Positions 1 to 7,135 of a stretch of DNA of 9,311 bases are shown here, piece after piece. The DNA comes from Bacillota bacterium (lineage in GTDB: Bacteria; Bacillota; Clostridia; Tissierellales; Peptoniphilaceae). Under the pieces are notes generated by a model. That model saw nothing but the letters and a program-made list of their open reading frames with translations. It was not told the origin of the DNA and did no database searches. The position numbers were made by a program, and so were the translations under genes. Within the stretch, counting starts at the first letter, position 1. Each line of letters starts with the position of its first letter. The stretch spans positions 1 through 9,311 of the forward strand of contig JAEXBH010000137.1 of NCBI GenBank assembly GCA_023394215.1. The letters are read 5' to 3'.

Positions 1-836
1 ACGGACTTATAAGGGGGGATATTTATGAAATGAATGTTTCCTCAGTTGCGGATATTATTCATAAGGGCGGTACAATATTAGGTTCAGCAAGATCTCTTGC
101 ATTTAAAACCGAAGAGGGTCAGGCGAGGGCTTTGCAGGTGATTAGAGAATACGGTATAGAGGGGATTGTTGTTTTAGGCGGTGACGGTTCTTTTATGGGA
201 GCTAACGCCCTTCATCTTCACGGTATAAAGACGATAGGTATTCCATGTACTATAGATAATGATATGGCATTTACGGATTGGACTATAGGTTTTAATACAG
301 CCTTGGAAACGGTAATTGATGCTATCGGTAAGATAAGAGATACGTCATCTTCCCACGGTAGAGGAAATGTTATAGAAGTTATGGGAAGAAACTGTGGCGA
401 CATAGCCTTGTATTCGGGTCTTGCAGGCGGAGCCGAAAGTATTTTGGTTCCGGAGATTCCTTTGGATATGGACAATGTAGTGGAAAAGATTTTGAGGGGC
501 AAGTTGAGAGGTAAACTTCATCATATCATAGTTGCTGCCGAAGGGGTCGGAAATTCAAAGGAAATTGCTGAAGAAATCTTTAATAGGACAGGTGTGGAAA
601 CTAAGGTTACCATTTTGGGGCACGTACAGAGAGGGGGAAGCCCATCCGTGCAGGACGTACTTATGGCAAACCAAATGGGAGTAAGAGCTGTTGAGTTGTT
701 GGTTGAGGGAAAAAGCTCTCTTGCAATAGGTATGACCGACGGTAAGATAAAAGCTACACCTATTACGGAAGCTGTAAATATGACCAGAAAATTCAACAAA
801 GAACTTTATAACATAGCAAACACCTTGGCTAATTAG
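1..836 (+). CDS. pfkA: ATP-dependent 6-phosphofructokinase, 5' end missing
   Basis: PfkA phosphorylates fructose 6-phosphate to fructose 1,6-bisphosphate with ATP, the committed step of glycolysis, in the cytosol. The reading frame is open from base 3 (GLIRGDIYEM...), so the ATG at 30 is an internal methionine and not the start. 277 residues are visible; against the roughly 320-residue bacterial family about 42 are missing, including the N-terminal GGDSPG ATP loop. Visible family motifs are GGDGS (177-191), TIDND with the catalytic aspartate (249-263), SSHGR followed by VIEVMGR (substrate-binding arginine retained), GLAGGAE, and GHVQRGGSP (618-644). No disrupted motif is seen in the visible part. 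The stop TAG overlaps the AGGAGG ribosome site of pyk, which starts 8 bases later, so the two kinases are almost certainly one transcript. Identification is secure; only the 5' end is unknown. Confidence 0.97.
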   Translation, partial: GLIRGDIYEMNVSSVADIIHKGGTILGSARSLAFKTEEGQARALQVIREYGIEGIVVLGGDGSFMGANALHLHGIKTIGIPCTIDNDMAFTDWTIGFNTALETVIDAIGKIRDTSSSHGRGNVIEVMGRNCGDIALYSGLAGGAESILVPEIPLDMDNVVEKILRGKLRGKLHHIIVAAEGVGNSKEIAEEIFNRTGVETKVTILGHVQRGGSPSVQDVLMANQMGVRAVELLVEGKSSLAIGMTDGKIKATPITEAVNMTRKFNKELYNIANTLAN

Positions 837-844
837 GAGGGCAT

Positions 845-2602
845 ATGAAGAAAACAAAAATAGTTTGTACAATAGGACCGGCATCTGAATCCGAAGAGGT
901 TTTACGTCAGCTTATGGGCGCCGGTATGAATGTTTGTCGTTTGAATTTTTCACATGGTGACCATTCCGAGCACTTAGAAAGAATAAACAGAATAAAGAAG
1001 TTAAGACAGGAATTGGGGCTTCACGTAGGTATAATGCTTGATACCAAGGGACCTGAAATAAGAATAGGTAAGTTTAAAGACGGTATGACTGTAAGTTTAA
1101 AGCCGGGCGATAAATTTATATTGACTACAAGAGATATTATAGGAGATGAAAATATAGTTTCTGTAACCTATAAGGATTTGCCTAAAGACCTTATAGTCGG
1201 AGCAAGACTTTTGATAGACGACGGGTTGGTGGAGTTTGTTGTAGAAAAGATAGAAGATACAGAAATCTATACAAGGGTTGTAAATTACGGGGAACTAAAA
1301 GACAGAAAGGGTGTAAATGTTCCTAATGTAAAAATCAATCTACCTGCGATTACAGATAAGGATATAGCCGACATTAAATTCGGTATAGAAAATGATGTTG
1401 AATTCATAGCGGCTTCTTTTGTAAGAAAGGCAAGTGATGTTTTAAATATAAGAAAGATTCTTGAACAAAACGGCGGGCAGGATATACAAATTATAGCAAA
1501 AATAGAAAATGAAGAAGGTGTTGAGAACCTTGATGAAATAATTGAAATTGCGGACGGCGTAATGGTAGCCAGAGGCGATCTTGGTGTAGAGGTTTCAAAT
1601 GAGAGGGTGCCTTTGGTACAAAAGGAAATAATCAGGAAGACAAACTATGCCGGTAAGCCTGTAATAACAGCTACGCAAATGCTTGATTCCATGATAAGAA
1701 ACCCGAGACCTACAAGAGCCGAGGTAAATGATGTTGCAAATGCCATACTTGACGGTTCGGATGCTGTTATGTTATCGGGAGAAACCGCTGCCGGAAAATA
1801 TCCTGTAGAAGCTGTAAGAACAATGGTAAGAATAGCTGAAAATATAGAGGCTTCCGTTGATTTTTATAAGCTTAACAATGTAAGAAAGTCATGGGAAGAG
1901 AAGTCTTCAACAAATGTTATTTCCATGTCCGTAGTTACAATAGCTGAAAAATTAAGTGCAAATGCCATAGTTGCGGCAACTACAACCGGAGCTACGGCCA
2001 AGGCTATTTCAAAATTCAGACCTCATACTATAATTTCCGCAGCAACCATAGATCCGAAAGTTGCAAGAAGGCTTTCTCTTGTATGGGGGGTATATCCTGT
2101 GCTTACAAGAAGAGTTGAGCATACCGACGAGTTGATAGATTCTTCAATATATGCGGCTTTAAGAGCAGGACTTATATTTGAAGGAGACTTGATAGTTTTA
2201 AGTGCCGGCATTCCGGCAGGTACCGGCGGTACAACCAACCTTATAAAGGTTCATACCGTGGGTAAGATTATACTTCAAGGGCAGGCTATAGGTAAGGGGT
2301 CTGTAGTAGGTAGGGCATGTATAGGATCAAGTGCTGATGAAATTAAGGATAAATTCCAAGATGGAGATATAATTATAAGTAGATACACAGACGCAGATAT
2401 GGTAGAATATATCGGGAGATCTGCCGGAATTATAGTTAGTGAAGGCGGTCTTACATCACATGCGGCCATAACTGCCCTTCATTTCAAAAAACCTGCGATA
2501 GTGGGGGTAAATTATGAAATGAGCAGGGTGGAAGATGGACAAGTAATAACGCTCGATGCTATCTCCGGCATAGTTTATGATGGAGTGGCTAAGGTAATCT
2601 AA
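845..2602 (+). CDS. pyk: Pyruvate kinase with C-terminal PEP-utilizer-like domain
   Basis: Pyruvate kinase converts phosphoenolpyruvate and ADP to pyruvate and ATP, the last step of glycolysis. The 585-residue product starts with KIVCTIGPAS and has NFSHG near 34-38. LDTKGPEIR lies near 65-73. IIAKIENEEG carries the catalytic lysine K219 and metal-binding E221. MVARGDLGVEV follows (D245), then TATQMLDSM (275-283) and PTRAEVNDVANA. These form the TIM barrel and inserted B domain. An allosteric-type alpha/beta domain follows to about 475. Residues from about 480 to 585 form the extra domain known from Bacillus-type enzymes, related to the phosphohistidine domain of PEP-utilizing enzymes, with GGLTSHAA (H539). 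The length fits the roughly 585-residue long form, against about 470 for E. coli PykF. The start has AGGAGG at 835-840, spaced 4 bases. Pairing with pfkA is common in Firmicutes. Confidence 0.97.
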   Translation: MKKTKIVCTIGPASESEEVLRQLMGAGMNVCRLNFSHGDHSEHLERINRIKKLRQELGLHVGIMLDTKGPEIRIGKFKDGMTVSLKPGDKFILTTRDIIGDENIVSVTYKDLPKDLIVGARLLIDDGLVEFVVEKIEDTEIYTRVVNYGELKDRKGVNVPNVKINLPAITDKDIADIKFGIENDVEFIAASFVRKASDVLNIRKILEQNGGQDIQIIAKIENEEGVENLDEIIEIADGVMVARGDLGVEVSNERVPLVQKEIIRKTNYAGKPVITATQMLDSMIRNPRPTRAEVNDVANAILDGSDAVMLSGETAAGKYPVEAVRTMVRIAENIEASVDFYKLNNVRKSWEEKSSTNVISMSVVTIAEKLSANAIVAATTTGATAKAISKFRPHTIISAATIDPKVARRLSLVWGVYPVLTRRVEHTDELIDSSIYAALRAGLIFEGDLIVLSAGIPAGTGGTTNLIKVHTVGKIILQGQAIGKGSVVGRACIGSSADEIKDKFQDGDIIISRYTDADMVEYIGRSAGIIVSEGGLTSHAAITALHFKKPAIVGVNYEMSRVEDGQVITLDAISGIVYDGVAKVI

Positions 2603-2604
2603 TT

Positions 2605-2610
2605 GGGAGG
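2605..2610 (+). promoter_or_regulatory. Ribosome binding site that fixes the CofE-like start
   Basis: GGGAGG sits 4 bases before the ATG at 2615. A frame extension to a TTG at 2603 exists, but that TTG lies directly upstream of and partly forms this ribosome site, and no Shine-Dalgarno sequence precedes it at the right distance. The ATG at 2615 is therefore chosen. Confidence 0.8.
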
Positions 2611-2614
2611 ATTT

Positions 2615-3799
2615 ATGAAGAAAAGACTAATCGGTACTAATGCTATGGGCGTGAGAATGCCTATAGTAAAGCAAGGAGACGACCTGGTAGATATAGTTTC
2701 TACAACATTTTCAGAGATGCTTGAACTTGAAGGATTTGACCTTAGAGAAAAAGATGTTTTGGCTGTAACTGAATCTTTGGTTGCCAGAGCTCAAGGAAAT
2801 TATTGTACTGTGGAAGATATTAAGGAAGATATTAACAGCAAGTATGATGATGAATTAAGCGTTGTTTTTCCTATATTGAGCAGAAATAGATTCTCCAATA
2901 TCTTAAGGGGAATAGCTCTTACAGGAAAAAAAATTAAGATTTTCTTATCTTATCCAGATGATGAAGTAGGAAACTTAATCATGGACAGATATGAAATAAT
3001 GAGAAAGAAAATCAATGTATACCAAGATACATTGACAGAAGATGATTATATGAACTTGCTTGGGGAAAGATATTTACATCCTTTTACCAAAATGGATTAT
3101 GTCGAACTTTATAAATCATTGGCTGTAGATAATAACATAGAAGTTTTCTATAGCAACAATTTACAATATATAGCTGAAAATTCAAAGGCCGTACTTGTGG
3201 CAAACATCCATGATCAGGCTTATTTGAAGGAATTTTTTAAGGAAAGCGGATTGGAAAAAGTATATAGTCTTAAGGATATTATGGCTAAGTCTATAAACGG
3301 CTCAGGTTATAATCCGGATTACGGTCTATATGGTTCAAACTTGGCGGGAGATGATAAGTTGAAGTTGTTCCCGAGACAGGCTAAGGAATTTGTTGATGCT
3401 CTACAAAAGGCTATAGAAGCAAAAACCGGCGTAAAAATGGAAGTTCTTGTTTATGGAGACGGAGCTTTTAAAGATCCTCAAGGAAGGATTTGGGAACTTG
3501 CAGATCCTGTAGTTTCTCCTGGTTTTACTGAAGGTTTGATAGGACAACCTAACGAACTTAAGATAAAATACCTTGCAGATAATGAGCTTGCCGGCTTTAA
3601 AGGGCAGGAGGCTGTAGAGGCTATGAGGAAAAAGATTCAAGAGAAGGCTATGGCGGATGAAAATGATAAATTGGGTACAACGCCAAGGCAGTTAACAGAC
3701 CTTATAGGTTCGCTTTGTGACCTTATATCAGGTTCCGGAGATAAGGGGACTCCTGTTGTATATATAAGAGGTTACTTTGACAATTATGCAAATGACTGA
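2615..3799 (+). CDS. CofE-like (F420-0:L-glutamate ligase family) protein, acceptor unknown
   Basis: The 394-residue protein resembles the F420_ligase (CofE) family, which joins L-glutamate to a carboxylate acceptor using GTP. The N-terminal part shows the family pattern: MPIVKQGDDLVDIV (15-28, GDD at 21-23) and KDVLAVTESLVARAQG (46-61). The C-terminal half has a conserved-looking stretch VLVYGDGAFKDP (277-288), then WELADPVVSPGF. No signal peptide or membrane segment is seen, so it is probably cytosolic. It is much longer than archaeal CofE (about 250 residues), with a middle region I do not recognise. No F420 biosynthesis gene is in the window, and anaerobic Firmicutes generally lack F420, so the real acceptor may be something else. 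It follows pyk by 12 bases and is last in the operon before a strong terminator. Family membership is moderately sure; the function is open. Confidence 0.75.
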   Translation: MKKRLIGTNAMGVRMPIVKQGDDLVDIVSTTFSEMLELEGFDLREKDVLAVTESLVARAQGNYCTVEDIKEDINSKYDDELSVVFPILSRNRFSNILRGIALTGKKIKIFLSYPDDEVGNLIMDRYEIMRKKINVYQDTLTEDDYMNLLGERYLHPFTKMDYVELYKSLAVDNNIEVFYSNNLQYIAENSKAVLVANIHDQAYLKEFFKESGLEKVYSLKDIMAKSINGSGYNPDYGLYGSNLAGDDKLKLFPRQAKEFVDALQKAIEAKTGVKMEVLVYGDGAFKDPQGRIWELADPVVSPGFTEGLIGQPNELKIKYLADNELAGFKGQEAVEAMRKKIQEKAMADENDKLGTTPRQLTDLIGSLCDLISGSGDKGTPVVYIRGYFDNYAND

Positions 3800-3800
3800 T

Positions 3801-3828
3801 AGATTTGATTTTGTTTGAAAGTCAATCT
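3801..3828 (+). other. Imperfect hairpin just after the CofE-like stop
   Basis: AGATTTGATTTT (3801-3812) can pair with AAAGTCAATCT (3818-3828), giving about 11 pairs with one bulged T and one G-T wobble, around the loop GTTTG. No T-run follows, so this is not a complete terminator. It may stabilise the 3' end of the operon mRNA, or be chance in AT-rich sequence. Confidence 0.35.
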
Positions 3829-3864
3829 CGTCTATTGCAGCAAAATAAATATTACAAAAAATTT

Positions 3865-3902
3865 AAAAAGGTTAAGATTTCACTAAAAATCTTAACCTTT
3901 TT
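3865..3902 (+). terminator. Intrinsic terminator of the pfkA-pyk-cofE-like unit
   Basis: A perfect 16-base inverted repeat (3865-3880 with 3887-3902) encloses a six-base loop CACTAA. The left arm begins with an A-run and the right arm ends in TTTTT, followed by further T-rich sequence to 3912. The A-run/T-run arrangement means it could also act on the opposite strand, but no gene ends there from the other side. Confidence 0.9.
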
Positions 3903-3923
3903 GTAACTTTTTAAACTAATCCG

Positions 3924-3932
3924 TGCTATAAT
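3924..3932 (+). promoter_or_regulatory. Extended -10 promoter of ftsE
   Basis: TGCTATAAT gives a perfect -10 hexamer (TATAAT, 3927-3932) with the extended TGN element. No good -35 lies at 17 bases; the best match, TTGTAA (3901-3906), is 20 bases away and overlaps the end of the preceding terminator. The expected start, about 3938-3940, gives a leader of roughly 18-20 bases before ftsE. A GGAGGA ribosome site (3949-3954) lies within that leader. Confidence 0.75.
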
Positions 3933-3957
3933 TTATTATGGCATTTATGGAGGAAAT

Positions 3958-4644
3958 ATGATTAAGTTTGTGGATGTGTGTAAAAGATACGCAAATAATG
4001 TTCAAGCAGTTGATAATGCTACTTTTACAATAGAGCAAGGGGAGTTTGTATTTTTAACTGGAGCCAGCGGTGCCGGCAAATCAACAATTATTAAACTTCT
4101 ACTTAAGGAGGTTGAACCTGATTCGGGAGATATTTATTTTCAAGGAGATAAAATTTCCAGGGTTTCAAATAGGATGGTGCCTAAAATTAGGTCTGAGGTA
4201 GGAGTTGTATTCCAAGATTTTAGATTATTGCAAAACAGAACGGTATATGAAAATATTGAGTTTGTTTTAGATATATTGGGATTATCAAAGGCTGAGAAGA
4301 GAAAGAGGATAGATGAAGTTCTTGATATGGTAGCTTTGAAAGATAGGAAAAAAGCTTACCCTAATCAACTATCAGGTGGGGAGCAGCAAAGAGTTTCTAT
4401 AGCAAGAGCTATATCGACAAAGCCTAAAGTCCTTATTGCTGATGAGCCGACAGGCAATTTAGATCCGGTGACCTCATGGGAGGTTACAAAATTTATTGAG
4501 GAAATAAATAAGACAGGTACTACGGTTATAATGAGTACCCATTCTAAGGAAATAGTTGACAGGATGAATAAAAGAGTTATATCGATGTCGAAGGGACAAA
4601 TAGTGAGAGATTGTCAAGGAGGATATAACTATGAAGTCGATTAG
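3958..4644 (+). CDS. ftsE: Cell division ATP-binding protein FtsE
   Basis: FtsE is the cytosolic ATPase of the FtsEX complex, which uses ATP hydrolysis to drive FtsX and activate peptidoglycan hydrolases outside the membrane. The 228 residues contain a complete ABC nucleotide-binding domain: Walker A GASGAGKST (35-43), Q-loop VFQDFRLL (Q86), signature LSGGEQQR (138-145), Walker B VLIADEP with E163, D-loop GNLDP (166-170), and H-loop H195 in STHSKE. FQDFRLL and the early MIKFVDVCKRY are typical of FtsE among ABC ATPases, and the length is normal. The start has GGAGGA 3 bases upstream. The last 14 bases overlap ftsX, whose AAGGAGG site (4616-4622) lies inside ftsE, so translation of the two is probably coupled. 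Confidence 0.97.
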   Translation: MIKFVDVCKRYANNVQAVDNATFTIEQGEFVFLTGASGAGKSTIIKLLLKEVEPDSGDIYFQGDKISRVSNRMVPKIRSEVGVVFQDFRLLQNRTVYENIEFVLDILGLSKAEKRKRIDEVLDMVALKDRKKAYPNQLSGGEQQRVSIARAISTKPKVLIADEPTGNLDPVTSWEVTKFIEEINKTGTTVIMSTHSKEIVDRMNKRVISMSKGQIVRDCQGGYNYEVD

Positions 4645-5536
4645 AAAGCTGAAAAACATTATTAGAGAAGCTATAAAGGGTGTTTGGAAGCATAGGGCTA
4701 TGGGGCTTGCATCAATTATTTCAACCTTTGCTACGCTGTTTGTAATAGGTATTATACTTATAATCACTGTTACCATTAACCATATTTCTACTGAAGTTCA
4801 GGAAAAAGTGGATGAAGTGGAGATATTTATAAAGAAAAATCCGACTCAGTTGGAAATAGATACAATTAAGGGAAAAATAGAGGCTATAGATATAGAGAAA
4901 AGCCTTAAGTACAGATCAAGTCAGGAGGCTTTGCAGATAATGAAGGCTTCGTGGGGCGATGATGCCGGTTTATTAGACGGTATCGACTCCGAAAATTTAT
5001 TGCCGCCCTCATTTGTTGTAAAGTTGACCGACATAAGTCAGGCAGATCAGTTCAGTAAGCTTGCAAAATCTATTGAAGGGGTTGAGGATGTTAAGTATTA
5101 CCAGGATTTAGTTCAACAGGTATATAAGGCTTCAAAATATGTAAGAATTTTCGGGGCAATATTGATTCTGGTACTTATGGTAGTTTCCCTGTTTATAATA
5201 TCCAATACTATAAAGTTGACGGTATTTTCAAGGGCGAGCGAAATTTCAGTTATGAAATATGTAGGGGCAACAAACAATTACATAAGGGTTCCCTTTATAT
5301 TGGAGGGTATGTTCTTCGGTATAATAGGTTCCGGATTGGCATTTGTCGGTGTCTACTATTTATATGATTTTGTATTTAATCACTTGGGGACAAGGTTACT
5401 TGAAAACTTTTCAATGTTTTCCTTGTTGGAGCCTATAGTGTTTAGAAACGGATTATTACAGATATTTTTATCAATGGGTATAGGAATAGGGGTCTTAGGA
5501 TCTATATTTTCTATAAGAAAGTACTTAAAGCATTAA
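4631..5536 (+). CDS. ftsX: Cell division membrane protein FtsX
   Basis: FtsX is the membrane half of FtsEX and passes the ATPase signal to extracellular cell-wall hydrolases. The 301 residues show the standard FtsX layout. A basic cytosolic N-terminus precedes TM1 at about 25-50. A large external loop at about 51-170 would bind the hydrolase coiled coil. TM2 is at about 173-195, TM3 at about 222-248 and TM4 at about 273-296. The segment after TM2, with NTIKLTVFSRASEISVMKYV followed by GATNNYIRVPFILEG, is the conserved cytosolic FtsX signature that docks on FtsE. The length is normal for Gram-positive FtsX. It overlaps ftsE by 14 bases and lies 18 bases ahead of the M23 endopeptidase, its likely client. 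Confidence 0.96.
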   Translation: MKSIRKLKNIIREAIKGVWKHRAMGLASIISTFATLFVIGIILIITVTINHISTEVQEKVDEVEIFIKKNPTQLEIDTIKGKIEAIDIEKSLKYRSSQEALQIMKASWGDDAGLLDGIDSENLLPPSFVVKLTDISQADQFSKLAKSIEGVEDVKYYQDLVQQVYKASKYVRIFGAILILVLMVVSLFIISNTIKLTVFSRASEISVMKYVGATNNYIRVPFILEGMFFGIIGSGLAFVGVYYLYDFVFNHLGTRLLENFSMFSLLEPIVFRNGLLQIFLSMGIGIGVLGSIFSIRKYLKH

Positions 5537-5554
5537 TATGGAAAAGAGGTAGTT

Positions 5555-7027
5555 ATGCAGTTTAAGTTAAATAAGAGCAAGATACTGGCCGGTACTTTGG
5601 CAACTGGTCTTGTTTTGGGAATCTTTGTTAAGCCGGCTATAGCAGCAAGCTCGGTAGATGAGTTGAAAGCAAGGTTGGAAGAAACAAGAAACGCAAGATT
5701 GGAACTTCAACAGTCTATAGATGAATTGAGAAATGCAGGTAGCGGTTCATCAGAAAAATTAAGAGAGTTGAATCAGGCTATAGAGAAGTATGAAAAGGAA
5801 CTTTCAGAAAGTCAAGGCTCTGTGGATAAGCTTACAGGTGAATTGGATGAGCTTGTCGGACAAAGAACGACAATAGAAGAAAAAATTAATTATATAAATT
5901 CCTTGATACAGGAAACGGTTAGTAAAATCTATAAGTTACAGGAAGATATATTAAAGCTTGAGTCCGAAATTGATTCAAATAATAAAAAAATTGAAGAGCT
6001 TAAGTTAAGCATAGAAAAGAACACCAAGTTATTAAAAGAGAGATTGGTTGTTATGTATAAGCTTGGAGATGCCGACAAGTTGGAAATACTTTTGACATCT
6101 ACAGACATAAATGATTTCTTATCAAGAAATCTTATGATGACAACTATAACTAAGCATGATAAGGAGCTTATAGCAAGCCTTAAGGCTGATAAAGAGGAAC
6201 TTGATAAGGTTACGGCTGAGCTTAAGGGACAAAAGTTAGCACTTGAAGTTAATAAGGAAAATGTAGAGAAAGAGAAGTTGAATCTTGAAGCTCAAAAGCA
6301 GGTTCAAGACAAGTTGCTTTCTCAAGTTAAGGCCGAAGAAGGCGAAATGTCGAAGCTTTTGACTCAAGCGAAGACTTCATATGAAGAATTGGAAGCATAT
6401 CTAAATTCAAGTTTGGAATCCAAGAGGGCGCTTGTATCCAAGAGACAAAATCTTGAAGATGAAATTTACAGAAGTGAAAGAGCTATAAATGAGTTATTGC
6501 TTAAGGAAGAGTCAACAAGGAATCAATTGGAGTTGGCTGAAAGAAAGGCAAGACTTGAAGAACAAAAGAAGGAACTTGAAGAAGCAAAGGAAGCTGAAAA
6601 TAACCAAAACGGTTCTGCAATTGCAGGATCCGGTCAGTTAAATTGGCCGACAGATGCTTCCTATATAACAAGTTACTTTGGATATAGACCGAATGTATGG
6701 GGAACTGGAGAGGTAGAGTTCCATACAGGGGTTGATATAGCGGGCCCTATGGGGACAAATGTTTATGCGGCTGAATCGGGTACTGTTATTCATGCGGGTT
6801 GGAATAATTACGGTTATGGTAATCTAATCATAATCGACCACGGTAACGGAATGACTACAAGATACGCTCATTTGAACGGATTTAACGTTTCATATGGACA
6901 ATATGTTTCAAGAGGACAACTTATAGCACCTATGGGAACAACAGGAAATTCAACAGGACCTCACTTACACTTCGAGGTTAGGATTAACGACTATGTTCAA
7001 AATCCGTTGGATTATATATCAAGATAA
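5555..7027 (+). CDS. Secreted coiled-coil M23 peptidoglycan endopeptidase, likely FtsEX client
   Basis: The protein probably cuts peptide cross-links of the cell wall during growth or division. The 490 residues begin with a signal peptide (basic start, hydrophobic core about 10-25, AxA-type site PAIA at 27-30, mature end ASSVDEL). A long charged coiled coil runs from about 32 to 350. It contains [10 protein letters not shown] (163-172) and a nearby DFLSRN segment, as in the PcsB/CwlO/EnvC-type coiled coils that bind FtsX. A short linker leads to a C-terminal M23 (LytM-type) domain, about 365-490. The zinc residues H390 and D394 (FHTGVD), H439 (RYAHL) and H470/H472 (HLHFE) are all present, so the enzyme looks active, unlike E. 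coli EnvC. The start has AAGAGG at 5544-5549. It lies directly downstream of ftsX and probably shares its transcript. Confidence 0.93.
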   Translation: MQFKLNKSKILAGTLATGLVLGIFVKPAIAASSVDELKARLEETRNARLELQQSIDELRNAGSGSSEKLRELNQAIEKYEKELSESQGSVDKLTGELDELVGQRTTIEEKINYINSLIQETVSKIYKLQEDILKLESEIDSNNKKIEELKLSIEKNTKLLKERLVVMYKLGDADKLEILLTSTDINDFLSRNLMMTTITKHDKELIASLKADKEELDKVTAELKGQKLALEVNKENVEKEKLNLEAQKQVQDKLLSQVKAEEGEMSKLLTQAKTSYEELEAYLNSSLESKRALVSKRQNLEDEIYRSERAINELLLKEESTRNQLELAERKARLEEQKKELEEAKEAENNQNGSAIAGSGQLNWPTDASYITSYFGYRPNVWGTGEVEFHTGVDIAGPMGTNVYAAESGTVIHAGWNNYGYGNLIIIDHGNGMTTRYAHLNGFNVSYGQYVSRGQLIAPMGTTGNSTGPHLHFEVRINDYVQNPLDYISR

Positions 7028-7031
7028 TTTT

Positions 7032-7083
7032 AAGGTTCTAAGATGCCTATCAGCTTATTTGTTGATAGGCATTGCAGAACCTT
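7032..7083 (+). terminator. Long hairpin between the M23 gene and the S41 protease gene
   Basis: The outer arms AAGGTTCT (7032-7039) and AGAACCTT (7076-7083) pair over 8 bases, and the inner arms ATGCCTATCA (7043-7052) and TGATAGGCAT (7063-7072) over 10. They are separated by a three-by-three internal loop, with a ten-base apical loop. The tail TTAATATTTTATT is T-rich but interrupted. It is probably an intrinsic terminator or partial attenuator ending the ftsE-ftsX-M23 transcript. It could instead be a processing or stabilising structure. Confidence 0.65.
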
Positions 7084-7101
7084 TAATATTTTATTCCGAT
7101 G

Positions 7102-7110
7102 TGCTAATAT
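7102..7110 (+). promoter_or_regulatory. Possible extended -10 promoter of the S41 protease gene
   Basis: TGCTAATAT contains the extended TGN element and a -10-like TAATAT (4 of 6 matches). It shares GTGCTA with the ftsE promoter. No convincing -35 is seen. A start near 7117 would leave about 19 bases before the ATG at 7136, which fits a gene downstream of a terminator hairpin. Confidence 0.45.
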
Positions 7111-7125
7111 TATGATATTAGAAAT

Positions 7126-7129
7126 GGAG
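7126..7129 (+). promoter_or_regulatory. Ribosome binding site that fixes the S41 protease start
   Basis: GGAG (7126-7129) is followed by A and then five bases to ATG 7136. Three other in-frame ATGs exist (7043, 7112, 7124). The first lies inside the hairpin stem, and none of them has a ribosome site at a good distance. Starting at 7136 also gives a normal short basic N-terminus ahead of the membrane anchor. Confidence 0.7.
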
Positions 7130-7135
7130 AATATT

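Noticed and set aside
30..836. ATG at 30 as the start of pfkA
   Set aside because: The frame is open upstream to base 3 and encodes the conserved GLIRGDIYE segment; the true start is outside the window.
218..884. Several antisense open frames opposite pfkA
   Set aside because: They run opposite a confidently identified conserved gene, have no ribosome site or family resemblance, and are expected by chance.
2603..2614. TTG at 2603 as the start of the CofE-like gene
   Set aside because: It abuts and partly forms the GGGAGG ribosome site for ATG 2615 and directly follows the pyk stop, with no ribosome site of its own.
7043..7135. N-terminal extension of the S41 protease to ATG 7043, 7112 or 7124
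   Set aside because: 7043 lies in the hairpin stem. The extension encodes an unusual sequence ahead of the membrane anchor and lacks a ribosome site; 7136 has GGAG at good spacing.
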